A program made the position numbers and the translations under genes. Of a DNA stretch of 45,988 nt, positions 17,835-26,601 are shown piece by piece. Origin of the DNA: Mizugakiibacter sediminis (GTDB lineage Bacteria; Pseudomonadota; Gammaproteobacteria; Xanthomonadales; Rhodanobacteraceae); NCBI RefSeq assembly GCF_000953855.2, contig NZ_DF970277.1:42959-88946 (forward strand). Reading direction: 5' to 3'. Positions within the stretch are counted from its first letter, which is position 1. Each line of letters begins with the position of its first letter. A model generated the notes under the pieces. The model was not told where the DNA came from. It saw only the letters and a program-made list of their open reading frames with translations, and made no database searches.

Positions 17835-19871
17835 ATGCAGAGCGTTACCACCGCCGCGGCTGCGACCGGCACGCTGGAGCAGGCGCTGCAGCACGCCGCG
17901 CGCCTGCTGGACGGCCGGCCCGAGCTGGCGGCCGAGCAGGCGGCGGAAATCCTCAAGACGGTACCGGGCCATCCCGCCGCGCTGCGCCTGCTGGCGTCGG
18001 CGCGCCTGGCGCAGGGCGACGCGGCGGGCGCGCTCGGCATCCTCGAGCCGCTGGCGCGCAGCCAGCCGGACTGGGCCCCCGCGCACTTCGACCTCGGCGC
18101 GGCGCTGGCGCGCGCCAGGCGCGTCGCGGAGGCGATCGAGGCGCTGCGCCGCGCGGCGGCACTGAAAGCGGACCTGCCGCAGGTCTGGCGCCTGCTCGGC
18201 GACCTGCTGCACGCGCAGGGCGATGCCGCCGGCGCCGACGCCGCCTATGCCGACCACGTGCGCCACGCCGCCCGCGACCCGCGCCTGCTGGCCGCGGCCA
18301 CCGCGCTGGTCGACAACCGCATTCCCGAGGCCGAGGCGCTGCTGCGCCAGCACCTGAAAGAGGCGCCGACCGACGTCGCCGCGATCCGCATGTTCGCCGA
18401 AGTCGCCGCCCGCGTCGGCCGCAACGAGGACGCGCTGAAGCTGCTGGAGCGCTGCCTGGAGCTGGCGCCCGGCTTCCACGCCGCGCGCGAGAACTACGCG
18501 CTGGTCCTGCATCGCAGCAACCGTCCGGAACGGGCGCTGGCCGAGGTCGAGCGTCTGCTGGCGGTGGCGCCGGAAAACCCGGCCTACCGCAACCTCAAGG
18601 CGGTGGTGCTGTGCCGCATCGGCGAGTACGAGCAGGCGATCCGCATCTACGCCGCGTTGCTGCAGCAGCATCCGGACAATCCGAAGGTGTGGATGAGCTA
18701 CGGCCACGCGCTGAAGACCGCCGGGCACACGGAGCGCGCCGTCGAGGCCTATCGCCGCAGCCTCGCGGCCGAACCGTCCTTCGGCGAGGTGTGGTGGAGC
18801 CTGGCCAACCTGAAGACGTTCCGCTTCGGCGCCGACGACCTCGCCGCGATGCGCGCGCAGCTCGCGCGCGGCGACCTCGGCGAGGACGACCGCCTGCACC
18901 TCGAGTTCGCCGTCGGCAAGGCGCTGGAGGACGTCGGCGAATACGAAGCCTCGTTCCGCCACTACGCGCAGGGCAACGCCATCCGCCGCGCGCAATTGCA
19001 CTACAGCGCCGAGGAAACCAGCGCGCGCGTGCGCCACATCCGCCAGCGCTACACGCGCGAGTTCTTCGCTGCGCGCGCCGGCGCCGGCTGCCCGGCGCCC
19101 GACCCGATCTTCATCGTCGGCCTGCCGCGCGCCGGCTCCACGCTGATCGAGCAGATCCTGTCCAGCCACAGCCAGGTCGAGGGCACGATGGAGCTGCCCG
19201 AGGTCACCTCGATCACGCGCATGCTGCGCGAGCAGGGCGGCGCCGAGGGCGAGATGCCCTACCACGAGGCGCTCGCCGCGCTCGACGGCGACGCGCTGCG
19301 CGCGCTGGGCGAGCGCTACCTGGAACACACGCGCATCCAGCGCAAGACGGCGGCGCCGTTCTTCATCGACAAGATGCCGAACAACTTCATGCACATCGGG
19401 TTGATCCACCTGATGCTGCCGAACGCGAAGATCATCGACGCGCGCCGCCATCCGCTGGCCTGCTGCTTCTCCAATTTCAAGCAGCACTTCGCCCGTGGCC
19501 AGAGCTTCAGCTACAGCTTCGAGGATCTGGCGCACTACTATCGCGACTATGTCGCGCTGATGGCGCATTTCGACGCGGTGCTGCCGGGGCGCGTGCACCG
19601 CGTCGTCTACGAACGCATGGTCGAGGACACCGAAGGCGAGGTGCGCCGCCTGCTCGACTATTGCGGTCTGCCGTTCGAGGCGTCGTGCCTGCGCTTCTTC
19701 GAGAACGCGCGGCCGGTGCGCACGGCGAGTTCGGAACAGGTGCGCAGGCCGATCTATCGCGAAGGCGTGGATCACTGGCGGCACTACGCGCCATGGCTGG
19801 CGCCGTTGGAGTCGGCACTGGGGGCGGTATTGCAGCGCTACCCGGAAGTGCCGGAGTTCGAGGCGATGTAA
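17835..19871 (+). CDS. tetratricopeptide-repeat sulfotransferase
   Basis: 678 aa. Residues about 10-390 are stacked TPR helices (repeating A-x7-P-spaced units). Residues about 425-650 are a sulfotransferase domain with the PAPS 5'-phosphosulfate loop GLPRAGSTLIEQIL and a 3'-phosphate-loop region RRHPLACCFSNFKQHFARG. No signal peptide, so it is cytoplasmic. It starts 14 bp after the M20 gene and 39 bp before the TonB receptor. This architecture is frequently found beside TonB receptors in Xanthomonadales and alphaproteobacteria, with no settled function. Related eukaryotic tyrosylprotein sulfotransferases modify peptides. Its place in a catabolic unit is unexplained. Confidence 0.9.
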   Translation: MQSVTTAAAATGTLEQALQHAARLLDGRPELAAEQAAEILKTVPGHPAALRLLASARLAQGDAAGALGILEPLARSQPDWAPAHFDLGAALARARRVAEAIEALRRAAALKADLPQVWRLLGDLLHAQGDAAGADAAYADHVRHAARDPRLLAAATALVDNRIPEAEALLRQHLKEAPTDVAAIRMFAEVAARVGRNEDALKLLERCLELAPGFHAARENYALVLHRSNRPERALAEVERLLAVAPENPAYRNLKAVVLCRIGEYEQAIRIYAALLQQHPDNPKVWMSYGHALKTAGHTERAVEAYRRSLAAEPSFGEVWWSLANLKTFRFGADDLAAMRAQLARGDLGEDDRLHLEFAVGKALEDVGEYEASFRHYAQGNAIRRAQLHYSAEETSARVRHIRQRYTREFFAARAGAGCPAPDPIFIVGLPRAGSTLIEQILSSHSQVEGTMELPEVTSITRMLREQGGAEGEMPYHEALAALDGDALRALGERYLEHTRIQRKTAAPFFIDKMPNNFMHIGLIHLMLPNAKIIDARRHPLACCFSNFKQHFARGQSFSYSFEDLAHYYRDYVALMAHFDAVLPGRVHRVVYERMVEDTEGEVRRLLDYCGLPFEASCLRFFENARPVRTASSEQVRRPIYREGVDHWRHYAPWLAPLESALGAVLQRYPEVPEFEAM

Positions 19872-19910
19872 TCAACTTCGATTGGGGTAGTCCTTAGAGA
19901 GGGGAGGCCG

Positions 19911-22430
19911 ATGTACATCAAGTCAATGCCATCTGGCGGAAGACCGCGGGCGAAGCTGTCCCGATTGCCGCTCGCCGCGGCGATCTGCTTCGCCATCGCC
20001 GCGCCGGCGTTCGCGCAGGACGCCGGCCAGGCGCAGGCGCCGGCGTCGACGCCGCCCAAGGAGCAGAAGGGCACGACGCTGGAGACCGTGACCGTCACCG
20101 CGCAGAAGCGCACCGAGAACCTGCAGAAGGTGCCGTTGAGCATCCAGGTGCTGGGCACGGAGAAGATCGAACATCTGCACATCAGCAACTTCGACGACTA
20201 CGTGAAGTACCTGCCGAGCGTCGCCTACCAGACGTTCGGCCCGGGCTTCGCGCAGATCTACATGCGCGGCGTGGCCAGCGGCGGCGACGGCAACCATTCC
20301 GGTTCGCTGCCCAGCGTCGGCGTGTACCTGGACGAGCAACCGGTGACCACCATCCAGGGTCCGCTCGACATCCACATGTACGACATCGCCCGCGTCGAGG
20401 CGCTGTCCGGGCCGCAGGGCACGCTGTACGGCGCCAGCGCGGAATCGGGCGCGTTGCGCATCATCACCAACAAGCCCGATCCCAGCGGTTTCGCCGCCAA
20501 CTACAGCGTCGGCGCCAACACGGTGAACGAAGGCGGCATCGGCTACAGCGCGGACGGCATGGTGAACATCCCGGTCGCCGGCAACTCCGCGATCCGCCTG
20601 GTCGGCTGGCACGATCACGCCGCCGGCTACATCGACAACGTGCCCGGCACGCGCACCTTCCCGACCTCCGGCATCACCGTCAGCAACGCCAAGGACTGCA
20701 CGCCGGCGCCGCTGCTGGAGTGCTCGTACCTGGCGAAGAAGAACTACAACGACGTCGACACCACCGGCGCGCGCGCGGCGCTGAAGGTCAACCTCGACGA
20801 CAACTGGTCGATCAGCCCGACCATCATGGGCCAGCGCTCCACCGCCAACGGCAACTTCGCCAACGACCCGGCGGTCGGCGAGCTCGGCATCACGCACTTC
20901 TACCCGGAGCGCACGGACGACCACTGGTGGCAGGCGGCGCTGACGGTGGAAGGCAAGATCGGCATCTTCGACGTCACCTACGCCGGGGCCTACCTCAAGC
21001 GCCTGACCGAGGAGCAGAACGACTACAGCGACTATTCGTTCTGGTACGACACGTTGTTCGGCTACGGCGCCTACCTCTACGACAACAGCGGCAACCTGAT
21101 CAATCCCTCGCAGTTCATCAAGGGCCTGGACCGCTACACCAAGCAGAGCCACGAGCTGCGCTTCGCCTCGCCGAGCGACGAGCGCCTGCGCCTGGTGGCC
21201 GGCCTGTTCTGGGAGCACCAGAAGCACGACATCCAGCAGCGCTACATGGTGCCCAACCTGGCCGACAGCCTGTCCGTCACCGGCTGGCCGCACACGCTGT
21301 GGCTGACCAAGCAGGACCGCATCGACCGCGACGAGGCGGTGTTCGGCGAACTGTCCTACGACCTGATCCCGGAGACGCTCACCGCGACCGTCGGCGGACG
21401 CTACTTCCGCGCGCACAACAGCCTCGGCGGCTTCTTCGGCTTCAGCAAGGGCTTTGCCCCGTCGTCGAGCTACGGCGAGGCCGGCTGCATCTCGCCGGAA
21501 CCGTTCCACGGCGCGCCGTGCCTGGATTTCTACAAGAACGTGAAGGAATCCGGCTCGCTGGGCAAGTTCAACCTGACCTGGCAGATCACGCCGACCAAGA
21601 TGGTCTACGTGACCCGTTCGGAAGGCTACCGCCCCGGCGGCATCAACCGCCGCGGCACGCTGCCGCCGTACAAGGCCGACTTCCTGACCAGCTACGAGGC
21701 CGGCTGGAAGACCACCTGGCTCGACAACCGGCTGTCGTTCAACGGCTCGGTGTTCCGCCAGAAGTGGAAGGACTTCCAGTTCAGCATCCTCGGCGCCAAC
21801 GGCCTCACCGAGATCAAGAACGCCAACCAGGCGCGCATCGACGGTCTGGAGACGGAGCTGAACTGGGCGGCGACCTACAACCTGCAGCTCGGCGGCGGAT
21901 TCGCCTGGTACAACGCCAAGCTGACCGCGAACTATTGCGGCTTCACCGATCTCGCCGGCAATCCGATCACCGAGTGTCCGGCCGGCACGATCAATCCGCT
22001 CACCGGCGACGTGGTTTCCGGTCCGGAAGCGCCGAAGGGCACGCAGCTGCCGGTGACGCCGCGCTTCAAGGGCAACCTGATCGCCCGCTACACCTTCGAC
22101 GTCGGCGACAAGGAAGCCTTCGTGCAGGCCGCGGTGGTGCACGTCGGCGAGCGGCAGTCCGACCTACGGCTGTTCGAGCGCGGCCTGCTCGGCCCGCTGA
22201 AGCCCTACACGCTGACGGACGTCTCCGCCGGCATCCGCAAGAACAGTTGGTCGGTGGACGTCTACGTCAACAACCTGTTCGACAAGCGCACGCAGCTCAC
22301 CAAGTACACCGAATGCGCCGAGGCGGTGTGCGCGGCGCACGGCGTGGTGCCGCAGTACCCGAACGGGCAGGTGTACACGATCACCAGCCAGCCGCGGACG
22401 GTCGGCATCCGCTTCACGCAGGAGTTCTAG
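19911..22430 (+). CDS. TonB-dependent outer-membrane receptor
   Basis: 839 aa. Signal peptide with a long charged N-region (through AAAICFAIAAPAFAQD, about 36), a TonB-box-like LETVTVTA, the plug domain (about 65-180, with LEALSGPQGTLYGASAESGALRIIT style motif) and a 22-strand barrel ending in GIRFTQEF with the typical terminal phenylalanine. Extracellular loops contain paired cysteines (CTPAPLLEC; CGFTDLAGNPITEC). It belongs to the substrate-agnostic class common in sphingomonads, Caulobacter and xanthomonads, not clearly a siderophore or vitamin B12 receptor. Last gene of the rightward unit and followed by a terminator. Likely imports the regulon's substrate across the outer membrane. Confidence 0.93.
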   Translation: MYIKSMPSGGRPRAKLSRLPLAAAICFAIAAPAFAQDAGQAQAPASTPPKEQKGTTLETVTVTAQKRTENLQKVPLSIQVLGTEKIEHLHISNFDDYVKYLPSVAYQTFGPGFAQIYMRGVASGGDGNHSGSLPSVGVYLDEQPVTTIQGPLDIHMYDIARVEALSGPQGTLYGASAESGALRIITNKPDPSGFAANYSVGANTVNEGGIGYSADGMVNIPVAGNSAIRLVGWHDHAAGYIDNVPGTRTFPTSGITVSNAKDCTPAPLLECSYLAKKNYNDVDTTGARAALKVNLDDNWSISPTIMGQRSTANGNFANDPAVGELGITHFYPERTDDHWWQAALTVEGKIGIFDVTYAGAYLKRLTEEQNDYSDYSFWYDTLFGYGAYLYDNSGNLINPSQFIKGLDRYTKQSHELRFASPSDERLRLVAGLFWEHQKHDIQQRYMVPNLADSLSVTGWPHTLWLTKQDRIDRDEAVFGELSYDLIPETLTATVGGRYFRAHNSLGGFFGFSKGFAPSSSYGEAGCISPEPFHGAPCLDFYKNVKESGSLGKFNLTWQITPTKMVYVTRSEGYRPGGINRRGTLPPYKADFLTSYEAGWKTTWLDNRLSFNGSVFRQKWKDFQFSILGANGLTEIKNANQARIDGLETELNWAATYNLQLGGGFAWYNAKLTANYCGFTDLAGNPITECPAGTINPLTGDVVSGPEAPKGTQLPVTPRFKGNLIARYTFDVGDKEAFVQAAVVHVGERQSDLRLFERGLLGPLKPYTLTDVSAGIRKNSWSVDVYVNNLFDKRTQLTKYTECAEAVCAAHGVVPQYPNGQVYTITSQPRTVGIRFTQEF

Positions 22431-22463
22431 CCGGCCGGCGGCCTGTCGGGAGTGAGGAGGGAG

Positions 22464-22490
22464 CCCCGGCGCGAGCCGGGGTTTCCTTTT
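22464..22490 (+). terminator. rho-independent terminator after the TonB receptor gene
   Basis: Perfect 7-bp stem CCCCGGC/GCCGGGG with a GCGA tetraloop, followed by TTTCCTTTT. It ends the rightward unit that begins with the IclR regulator. Confidence 0.85.
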
Positions 22491-22592
22491 GCGGGACCGG
22501 CGGCGGCGCAGGCGGCGAAGACGCGCCGCGCACGGGCGATTTCGGGAGCAACGACGCGCCGGCGGCGGTCGTCCGTGTCGGCGGCGGGCGGA

Positions 22593-22622
22593 AGAAAAAA
22601 AGCCGGCCGCACGGCGGCCGGC
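22593..22622 (-). terminator. rho-independent terminator of the small lipoprotein gene
   Basis: 9-bp stem GCCGGCCGC/GCGGCCGGC with a 3-nt loop. On the minus strand it is followed by seven T. The plus strand also has TTTT after the stem, so it may work in both directions. Confidence 0.85.
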
Positions 22623-22647
22623 TTTTCGGCAGACTTCGGCGTTCGGC

Positions 22648-22890
22648 TCAGTTGCCGCCGGACGTCGAGGCCGGAGCCGGAGCGGCGGTCGACGCCGGAG
22701 CCGGAGCCTCGGCCGGAGCGGCGGCGGCGGTGGACGCCGGAGCCGGGGCCGGAGCCTGCTCGGCCGGAGCGGCGGCGGTCGCGGCCGGAGCCGGGGCCTG
22801 CTCGGCCGGGGCCTGCTCGTTGTTGCCGCCGCTGCACGCGGCCAGCAGCGCAACGAGCGCGGAGGCAAGAACGATGCGGGTCAACTTCAT
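22648..22890 (-). CDS. small Ala/Pro-rich lipoprotein
   Basis: 80 aa. Type II signal peptide with lipobox LLAAC and lipidated Cys19, followed by SGGNNEQ and then about 50 residues made almost wholly of Ala, Pro, Glu, Thr and Ser in repeated PAPA, EQAPA and AST units. There is no folded domain. An AAGGAG ribosome site lies 7 nt before the ATG and a strong terminator follows, so the gene looks genuinely and strongly expressed. Such Pro/Ala-rich lipoproteins may span part of the periplasm or bind peptidoglycan, but nothing here proves it. The DNA is a run of imperfect GCCGGAGC-type repeats, likely to vary in length between strains. Confidence 0.8.
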   Translation of the reverse strand: MKLTRIVLASALVALLAACSGGNNEQAPAEQAPAPAATAAAPAEQAPAPAPASTAAAAPAEAPAPASTAAPAPASTSGGN

Positions 22891-23019
22891 TGGGATTCTC
22901 CTTGTGCCGTGGATTGCCGGTGAATGGCCGCAGTATTAAAGCGCGTTCATTGTCCGGGCGCCAGATGCAATGCCGATAATCCCTTATATGCGGCCCGGTC
23001 CGTTTGGCTGGCGTTGGCT

Positions 23020-24198
23020 TTAGGCCAGTTCCACGGCAATCGCCGTGGCCTCGCCGCCGCCGATGCACAGCGAGGCGACGCCGCGGCGCAGGCCGCGCGC
23101 CTTCATGGCGTGCACCAGGGTCACCACCAGGCGGGCGCCGGTGGCGCCGATCGGATGGCCGAGCGCGCAGGCGCCGCCGTTGACGTTGAGTTTCTCGTGC
23201 GGAATGCCGAGTTCGCGCATGGCGGCCATCGCCACCACCGCGAACGCTTCGTTGATCTCGAAGAGATCGACGTCCGCCACCTTCCAGCCGACCTGCTTCA
23301 GCAGTTTCTCGACGGCGCCCACCGGCGCGGTGGTGAACCACTGCGGCTCCTGCGAATGCGTGGCGTGGCCGAGGATGCGCGCCAGCGGAGCGGCGCCGCG
23401 GCGCTTGGCCTCGTCCTCGCTCATCAGCACCACCGCGGCGGCGCCGTCGGAGATGCTGGAGGAGCTGGCCGCGGTGATGGTGCCGTTTTCCTTGCGGAAG
23501 GACGGCTTCAGCGCGGGGATCTTGGCGATGTCGCTGCGGCCCGGCTGCTCGTCGGCCTTCACCTCGACCTCGCCCTTGCGCGTCGCCACCTTGAGCGGAA
23601 CGATCTCCGCGTCGAACGCGCCCGACTGCTGCGCCGCCTGCGCGCGCTTCACCGACTCCGTCGCGAACGCGTCCTGCTGCTCGCGGGTGAACTGGTACTT
23701 GTCGGCGCACTGCTCGCCGAACACGCCCATCGCCTTGCCGTCGTAGGGATTGGTCAGGCCGTCCCAGGCCATGTGGTCGACCGCCTCGAAGCCGCCGTAG
23801 CGGTTGCCGGTGCGCGAGTTGGGGATCATGTGCGGCGCGTTGGTCATCGACTCCATGCCGCCGGCGACGACCACCGTCGCCGAGCCCGCCTTGATCAGGT
23901 CGTGACCCAGCATGATCGCCTTCATGCCGGAGCCGCACACCTTGTTGATGGTGGTGGCGCCGGTCGCCACCGGCACGCCCGCCGCCAGCGCGGCCTGGCG
24001 CGCCGGCGCCTGGCCGAGGTTGGCCGGCAGCACGCAGCCCATGATCACTTCCGAGACGTCGGCGGGCGCGACCCGCGCCTGTTCCAATGCGGCGCGGATG
24101 GCGGTGGCGCCCAGCGTCGGCGTCGGCACGCCGGTGAACTGGCCGAGGAAGGAACCGATGGCGGTGCGCTTGGCGCCGACGATGACGATGGCGGACAT
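23020..24198 (-). CDS. acetyl-CoA C-acetyltransferase
   Basis: 392 aa biosynthetic/degradative thiolase (AtoB/PhaA class). Nucleophilic cysteine near 89 in INKVCGSGMKAI, EINEAFAV, active-site histidine in GGACALGHPIGATGAR and second cysteine in SLCIGGGEATA. It interconverts acetoacetyl-CoA with two acetyl-CoA. The start is set by GGAGAA 5 nt upstream. The adjacent isovaleryl-CoA dehydrogenase and leucine dehydrogenase suggest it finishes leucine or ketone-body breakdown. It is distinct in sequence from the pcaF-type thiolase at 15221 (different N-terminus and no QAGEDNRN block). Confidence 0.93.
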   Translation of the reverse strand: MSAIVIVGAKRTAIGSFLGQFTGVPTPTLGATAIRAALEQARVAPADVSEVIMGCVLPANLGQAPARQAALAAGVPVATGATTINKVCGSGMKAIMLGHDLIKAGSATVVVAGGMESMTNAPHMIPNSRTGNRYGGFEAVDHMAWDGLTNPYDGKAMGVFGEQCADKYQFTREQQDAFATESVKRAQAAQQSGAFDAEIVPLKVATRKGEVEVKADEQPGRSDIAKIPALKPSFRKENGTITAASSSSISDGAAAVVLMSEDEAKRRGAAPLARILGHATHSQEPQWFTTAPVGAVEKLLKQVGWKVADVDLFEINEAFAVVAMAAMRELGIPHEKLNVNGGACALGHPIGATGARLVVTLVHAMKARGLRRGVASLCIGGGEATAIAVELA

Positions 24199-24249
24199 GC
24201 TGCTTCTCCGGGAGGTGCGTGCGCGGCGGGCCGCGCGGACGATGGCCGG

Positions 24250-24279
24250 ATTATCGCAGGGGATGTTGCGATGCGGCAA
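24250..24279 (-). promoter_or_regulatory. promoter of the acetyl-CoA acetyltransferase gene
   Basis: Minus strand TTGCCG (24274-24279), 18-nt spacer, GATAAT (24250-24255), about 50 nt before the start codon. Good -10 and fair -35 in otherwise GC-rich sequence. Confidence 0.45.
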
Positions 24280-24386
24280 ACACCTGCGTGCGGCAGCTTG
24301 CGGACGGGGTGCGTGCCGCGCTGCGCCGCATCACCAGACGATGGCGGCGGCCGCCGCACCGCCCGCGGCGTCGGGCGGTCGGCAGA

Positions 24387-24402
24387 GCGGGCTTCAGCCC
24401 GC
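24387..24402. repeat. GCGGGCTTCAGCCCGC intergenic palindrome
   Basis: GCGGGCTTCAGCCCGC is a 7-bp stem around TT/CA, a motif common between genes in xanthomonad-like genomes. A decayed relative (GGACTGGAGCCCACC) lies about 40 bp further on. Together they occupy the 290-bp gap between the acetyltransferase and acyl-CoA dehydrogenase genes, which otherwise holds only the acetyltransferase promoter. Confidence 0.55.
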
Positions 24403-24489
24403 CGCTTGCGCGTCGCGAAAGGCCCGAGGGGGGACTGGAGCCCACCCACGCTCTCCGGCGGGATGGGCCTTCCCGAGTCCCGGCCTTCC

Positions 24490-25647
24490 TCACGACTTGC
24501 CGTGGAACAGCTCGCGCCCGATCAGCATGCGGCGGATCTCGTTGGTGCCGGCGCCGATCTCGTAGAGCTTGGCGTCGCGCAGGATGCGGCCGGTGGGGTA
24601 TTCGTTGATGTAGCCGTTGCCGCCCAGGCACTGGATCGCCTCCAGCGCCACCTGCACCGCGCTCTGCGAGGCGTGCAGCAGGCAGGACGCCGGGTCGATG
24701 CGCGAGCGCACGCCGCGGTCGAAATCCTGCGCCACCATGTAGGCATAGGCGCGCGCCGACTGCAGCGCGGTGTACATGTCGGCGATCTTCGCCTGCATGA
24801 TGCCGAAGGTGCCGATCGGCGCGTTGAACTGCTTGCGCTCGCGCACGTAGGGCAGGGCGATGTCCAGCGCGGCCTGCATCAGGCCGATCGGGCCGCCGGA
24901 CAGCACCAGGCGCTCGGTATCCAGCCCGCTCATCAGCACGCGCACGCCCTCGTTGACCTCGCCGACGCGGTTCTCGTCGGGGATCTCGCAGTCCTCGAAC
25001 ACCAGCTCGCAGGTGTTGGAGCCGCGCATGCCGAGCTTGTCGAGCTTCTGCGCGGTGGAAAAGCCCTTCATGCCCTTCTCGACGATGAAGGCGGTCATGC
25101 AGCGCGAGCCGGCCGGCTTGTGCGCGGTGCGCATGTACACCAGCAACACGTCGGCGTCCGGGCCGTTCGTGATCCACATCTTCGAGCCGTTGGCGATCCA
25201 GCGGTCGCCTTTCTTCTCGGCACGGCAGGCCATCGAGCCGACCACGTCGGAGCCGGCGCCGGGCTCGCTCATCGCCAGTGCGCCGACGTACTCGCCGGAG
25301 CACAGCTTGGGGATGTACTTGCGCCGCTGCGCCTCGTTGCCGTTGTGGAAGATGTTGTTGACGCACAGGTTGGAGTGCGCGCCGTAGGACAAGCCGACCG
25401 AGCCGGATGCGCGGGAGATCTCCTCCATCGCCACCACGTGCGCGAGGTAGCCGAGTTCGGAGCCGCCGTATTCGCCCGGCACGGTCACGCCGAGCAGGCC
25501 CATGCCGCCGAGCTTGCGCCAGAGGTCCTGCGGGAACGCGTTTTCGCGGTCGATCAGGTCGGCGCGCGGCGCGATCTCCTTCTCCGCGAAGGCGTGCACG
25601 CTCTCGCGCAGCAGGTCGAGGTCTTCTCCGAGGGGAAACGGGCGCAT
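24490..25647 (-). CDS. ivd: isovaleryl-CoA dehydrogenase
   Basis: 385 aa FAD acyl-CoA dehydrogenase. [25 protein letters not shown] (substrate/FAD contact), [17 protein letters not shown] and the C-terminal [13 protein letters not shown] are present. The catalytic glutamate typical of isovaleryl-CoA dehydrogenases lies in the middle of the protein ([14 protein letters not shown]) rather than near residue 376, which separates it from short- and medium-chain enzymes. It oxidises isovaleryl-CoA to 3-methylcrotonyl-CoA in leucine breakdown, passing electrons to ETF. Leucine dehydrogenase nearby supports this. The carboxylase and hydratase of the pathway are not in the window. Confidence 0.92.
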   Translation of the reverse strand: MRPFPLGEDLDLLRESVHAFAEKEIAPRADLIDRENAFPQDLWRKLGGMGLLGVTVPGEYGGSELGYLAHVVAMEEISRASGSVGLSYGAHSNLCVNNIFHNGNEAQRRKYIPKLCSGEYVGALAMSEPGAGSDVVGSMACRAEKKGDRWIANGSKMWITNGPDADVLLVYMRTAHKPAGSRCMTAFIVEKGMKGFSTAQKLDKLGMRGSNTCELVFEDCEIPDENRVGEVNEGVRVLMSGLDTERLVLSGGPIGLMQAALDIALPYVRERKQFNAPIGTFGIMQAKIADMYTALQSARAYAYMVAQDFDRGVRSRIDPASCLLHASQSAVQVALEAIQCLGGNGYINEYPTGRILRDAKLYEIGAGTNEIRRMLIGRELFHGKS

Positions 25648-25724
25648 GTCGGTGTCCGGGCTCCTGCGATGGATGCGTCGCGCGTCCGCCCGCCGGCCCG
25701 GCGGAACGGACGCGCAACAGCGGG

Positions 25725-25730
25725 ATTATG
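25725..25730 (-). promoter_or_regulatory. possible -10 element upstream of isovaleryl-CoA dehydrogenase
   Basis: CATAAT on the minus strand, 78 nt before the ATG, is one of few AT-rich hexamers in this gap. No convincing -35 is visible. Confidence 0.25.
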
Positions 25731-25754
25731 CCGCGTCCGGACCCGCGACGCCGC

Positions 25755-26483
25755 TCAGTGGGCGTTGGCGGCGTGGATCGCGTCGGCCCAGCGGCTGACC
25801 GCGGCGGCGGTCCACTGCCGGTCCTTCTCGTCGCGGTAGTGGCTGTAGGCGTACAGGTAGAGCACCTGACCGTCGATCTGCACCACGGCGCCGGACATCA
25901 CGATCGACGTCGGCGCCTGGCCCTCGACGGCGACGCTGGAACGCGCGCTGAAGAACAGGCCCCACGGCTCGCGGCGGAACGTGCCGAAGTAGCCGGTGCC
26001 GGACAGCGAGGCGTTGACGTCCTTGCCGGTCAGCGCGCCGGTCTTCTCGTTGCCCTGGCGCATCAGCGCGTCGCCGAGCGTGTCGACGTGATCGAACGCG
26101 GCGCGCACGCCGGCCTCGATCTGGTCGCGGGCTTTCTCGAACTCGCCGTCCGGCACGTGCACGCCTTCGAGATTGCGCGCCACCTGCAGCTGGAAGTAGC
26201 GGTCGAGTTCCTTGTTCTCGCCCTTCGACAGCGCGTCCAGGTCGTTCGGCGTCAGGTAGGCCTCGACCAGGCGGTTGGTCTTCGGCAGGTAGCCTTCCAG
26301 CACCACGATCAGCATCGGCAGCGTGGCGGCCGAGGGCACGAAGTGTTCCGGCGTGGGTACGTTGAGCGAGCGCTTGCCGAACTGGATGTCGGCGGCGGTG
26401 GCGAGGGTGGTGCACAGCAGCAGCGCCAGCCCGAAGGCAACGGCCGTGCCCTGCATGCGCGGCAGGAAAGACGGCGGCTTCAT
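25755..26483 (-). CDS. secreted protein of unknown function
   Basis: 242 aa with a signal peptide (MKPPSFLPRMQGTAVAFGLALLLCTTLATAA, cleavage near 32). The mature part is mixed alpha/beta with no catalytic motif that I recognise. It has a segment TLPMLIVVLEGYLPKTNRLVEAYL and a later strand-rich part ending VLYLYAYSHYRDEKDRQWTAA. The start ATG at 26481-26483 is chosen for the signal peptide; an upstream in-frame extension reads through the neighbouring terminator and is rejected. It lies between leucine dehydrogenase's terminator and the ivd gene on the same strand. I do not recognise the family. Confidence 0.8.
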   Translation of the reverse strand: MKPPSFLPRMQGTAVAFGLALLLCTTLATAADIQFGKRSLNVPTPEHFVPSAATLPMLIVVLEGYLPKTNRLVEAYLTPNDLDALSKGENKELDRYFQLQVARNLEGVHVPDGEFEKARDQIEAGVRAAFDHVDTLGDALMRQGNEKTGALTGKDVNASLSGTGYFGTFRREPWGLFFSARSSVAVEGQAPTSIVMSGAVVQIDGQVLYLYAYSHYRDEKDRQWTAAAVSRWADAIHAANAH

Positions 26484-26541
26484 GTCGAATGCCCCTGATG
26501 GACGGCGCGGGCGGGCGCCGGCCGGCGCGACGCGACCTCCG

Positions 26542-26574
26542 AAAAAACGGAACCCGGGCAAGCCCGGGTTCCGT
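26542..26574 (-). terminator. rho-independent terminator of leucine dehydrogenase
   Basis: 13-bp perfect stem ACGGAACCCGGGC/GCCCGGGTTCCGT with a 2-nt loop; the minus strand continues with a run of T. It insulates leucine dehydrogenase from the secreted-protein gene downstream. Confidence 0.88.
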
Positions 26575-26601
26575 TCGGCGCTGGCATGGCGCAGCGGAGG
26601 A

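Noticed and set aside
22489-22923. Plus-strand open frame over the lipoprotein gene
   Set aside because: It crosses a bidirectional terminator and encodes Arg-rich low-complexity sequence. The minus-strand lipoprotein has a proper ribosome site and lipobox.
24199-24489. Possible extra gene between the acetyltransferase and isovaleryl-CoA dehydrogenase
   Set aside because: Frames here are only extensions of neighbours, and the sequence contains a palindromic repeat and a promoter instead.
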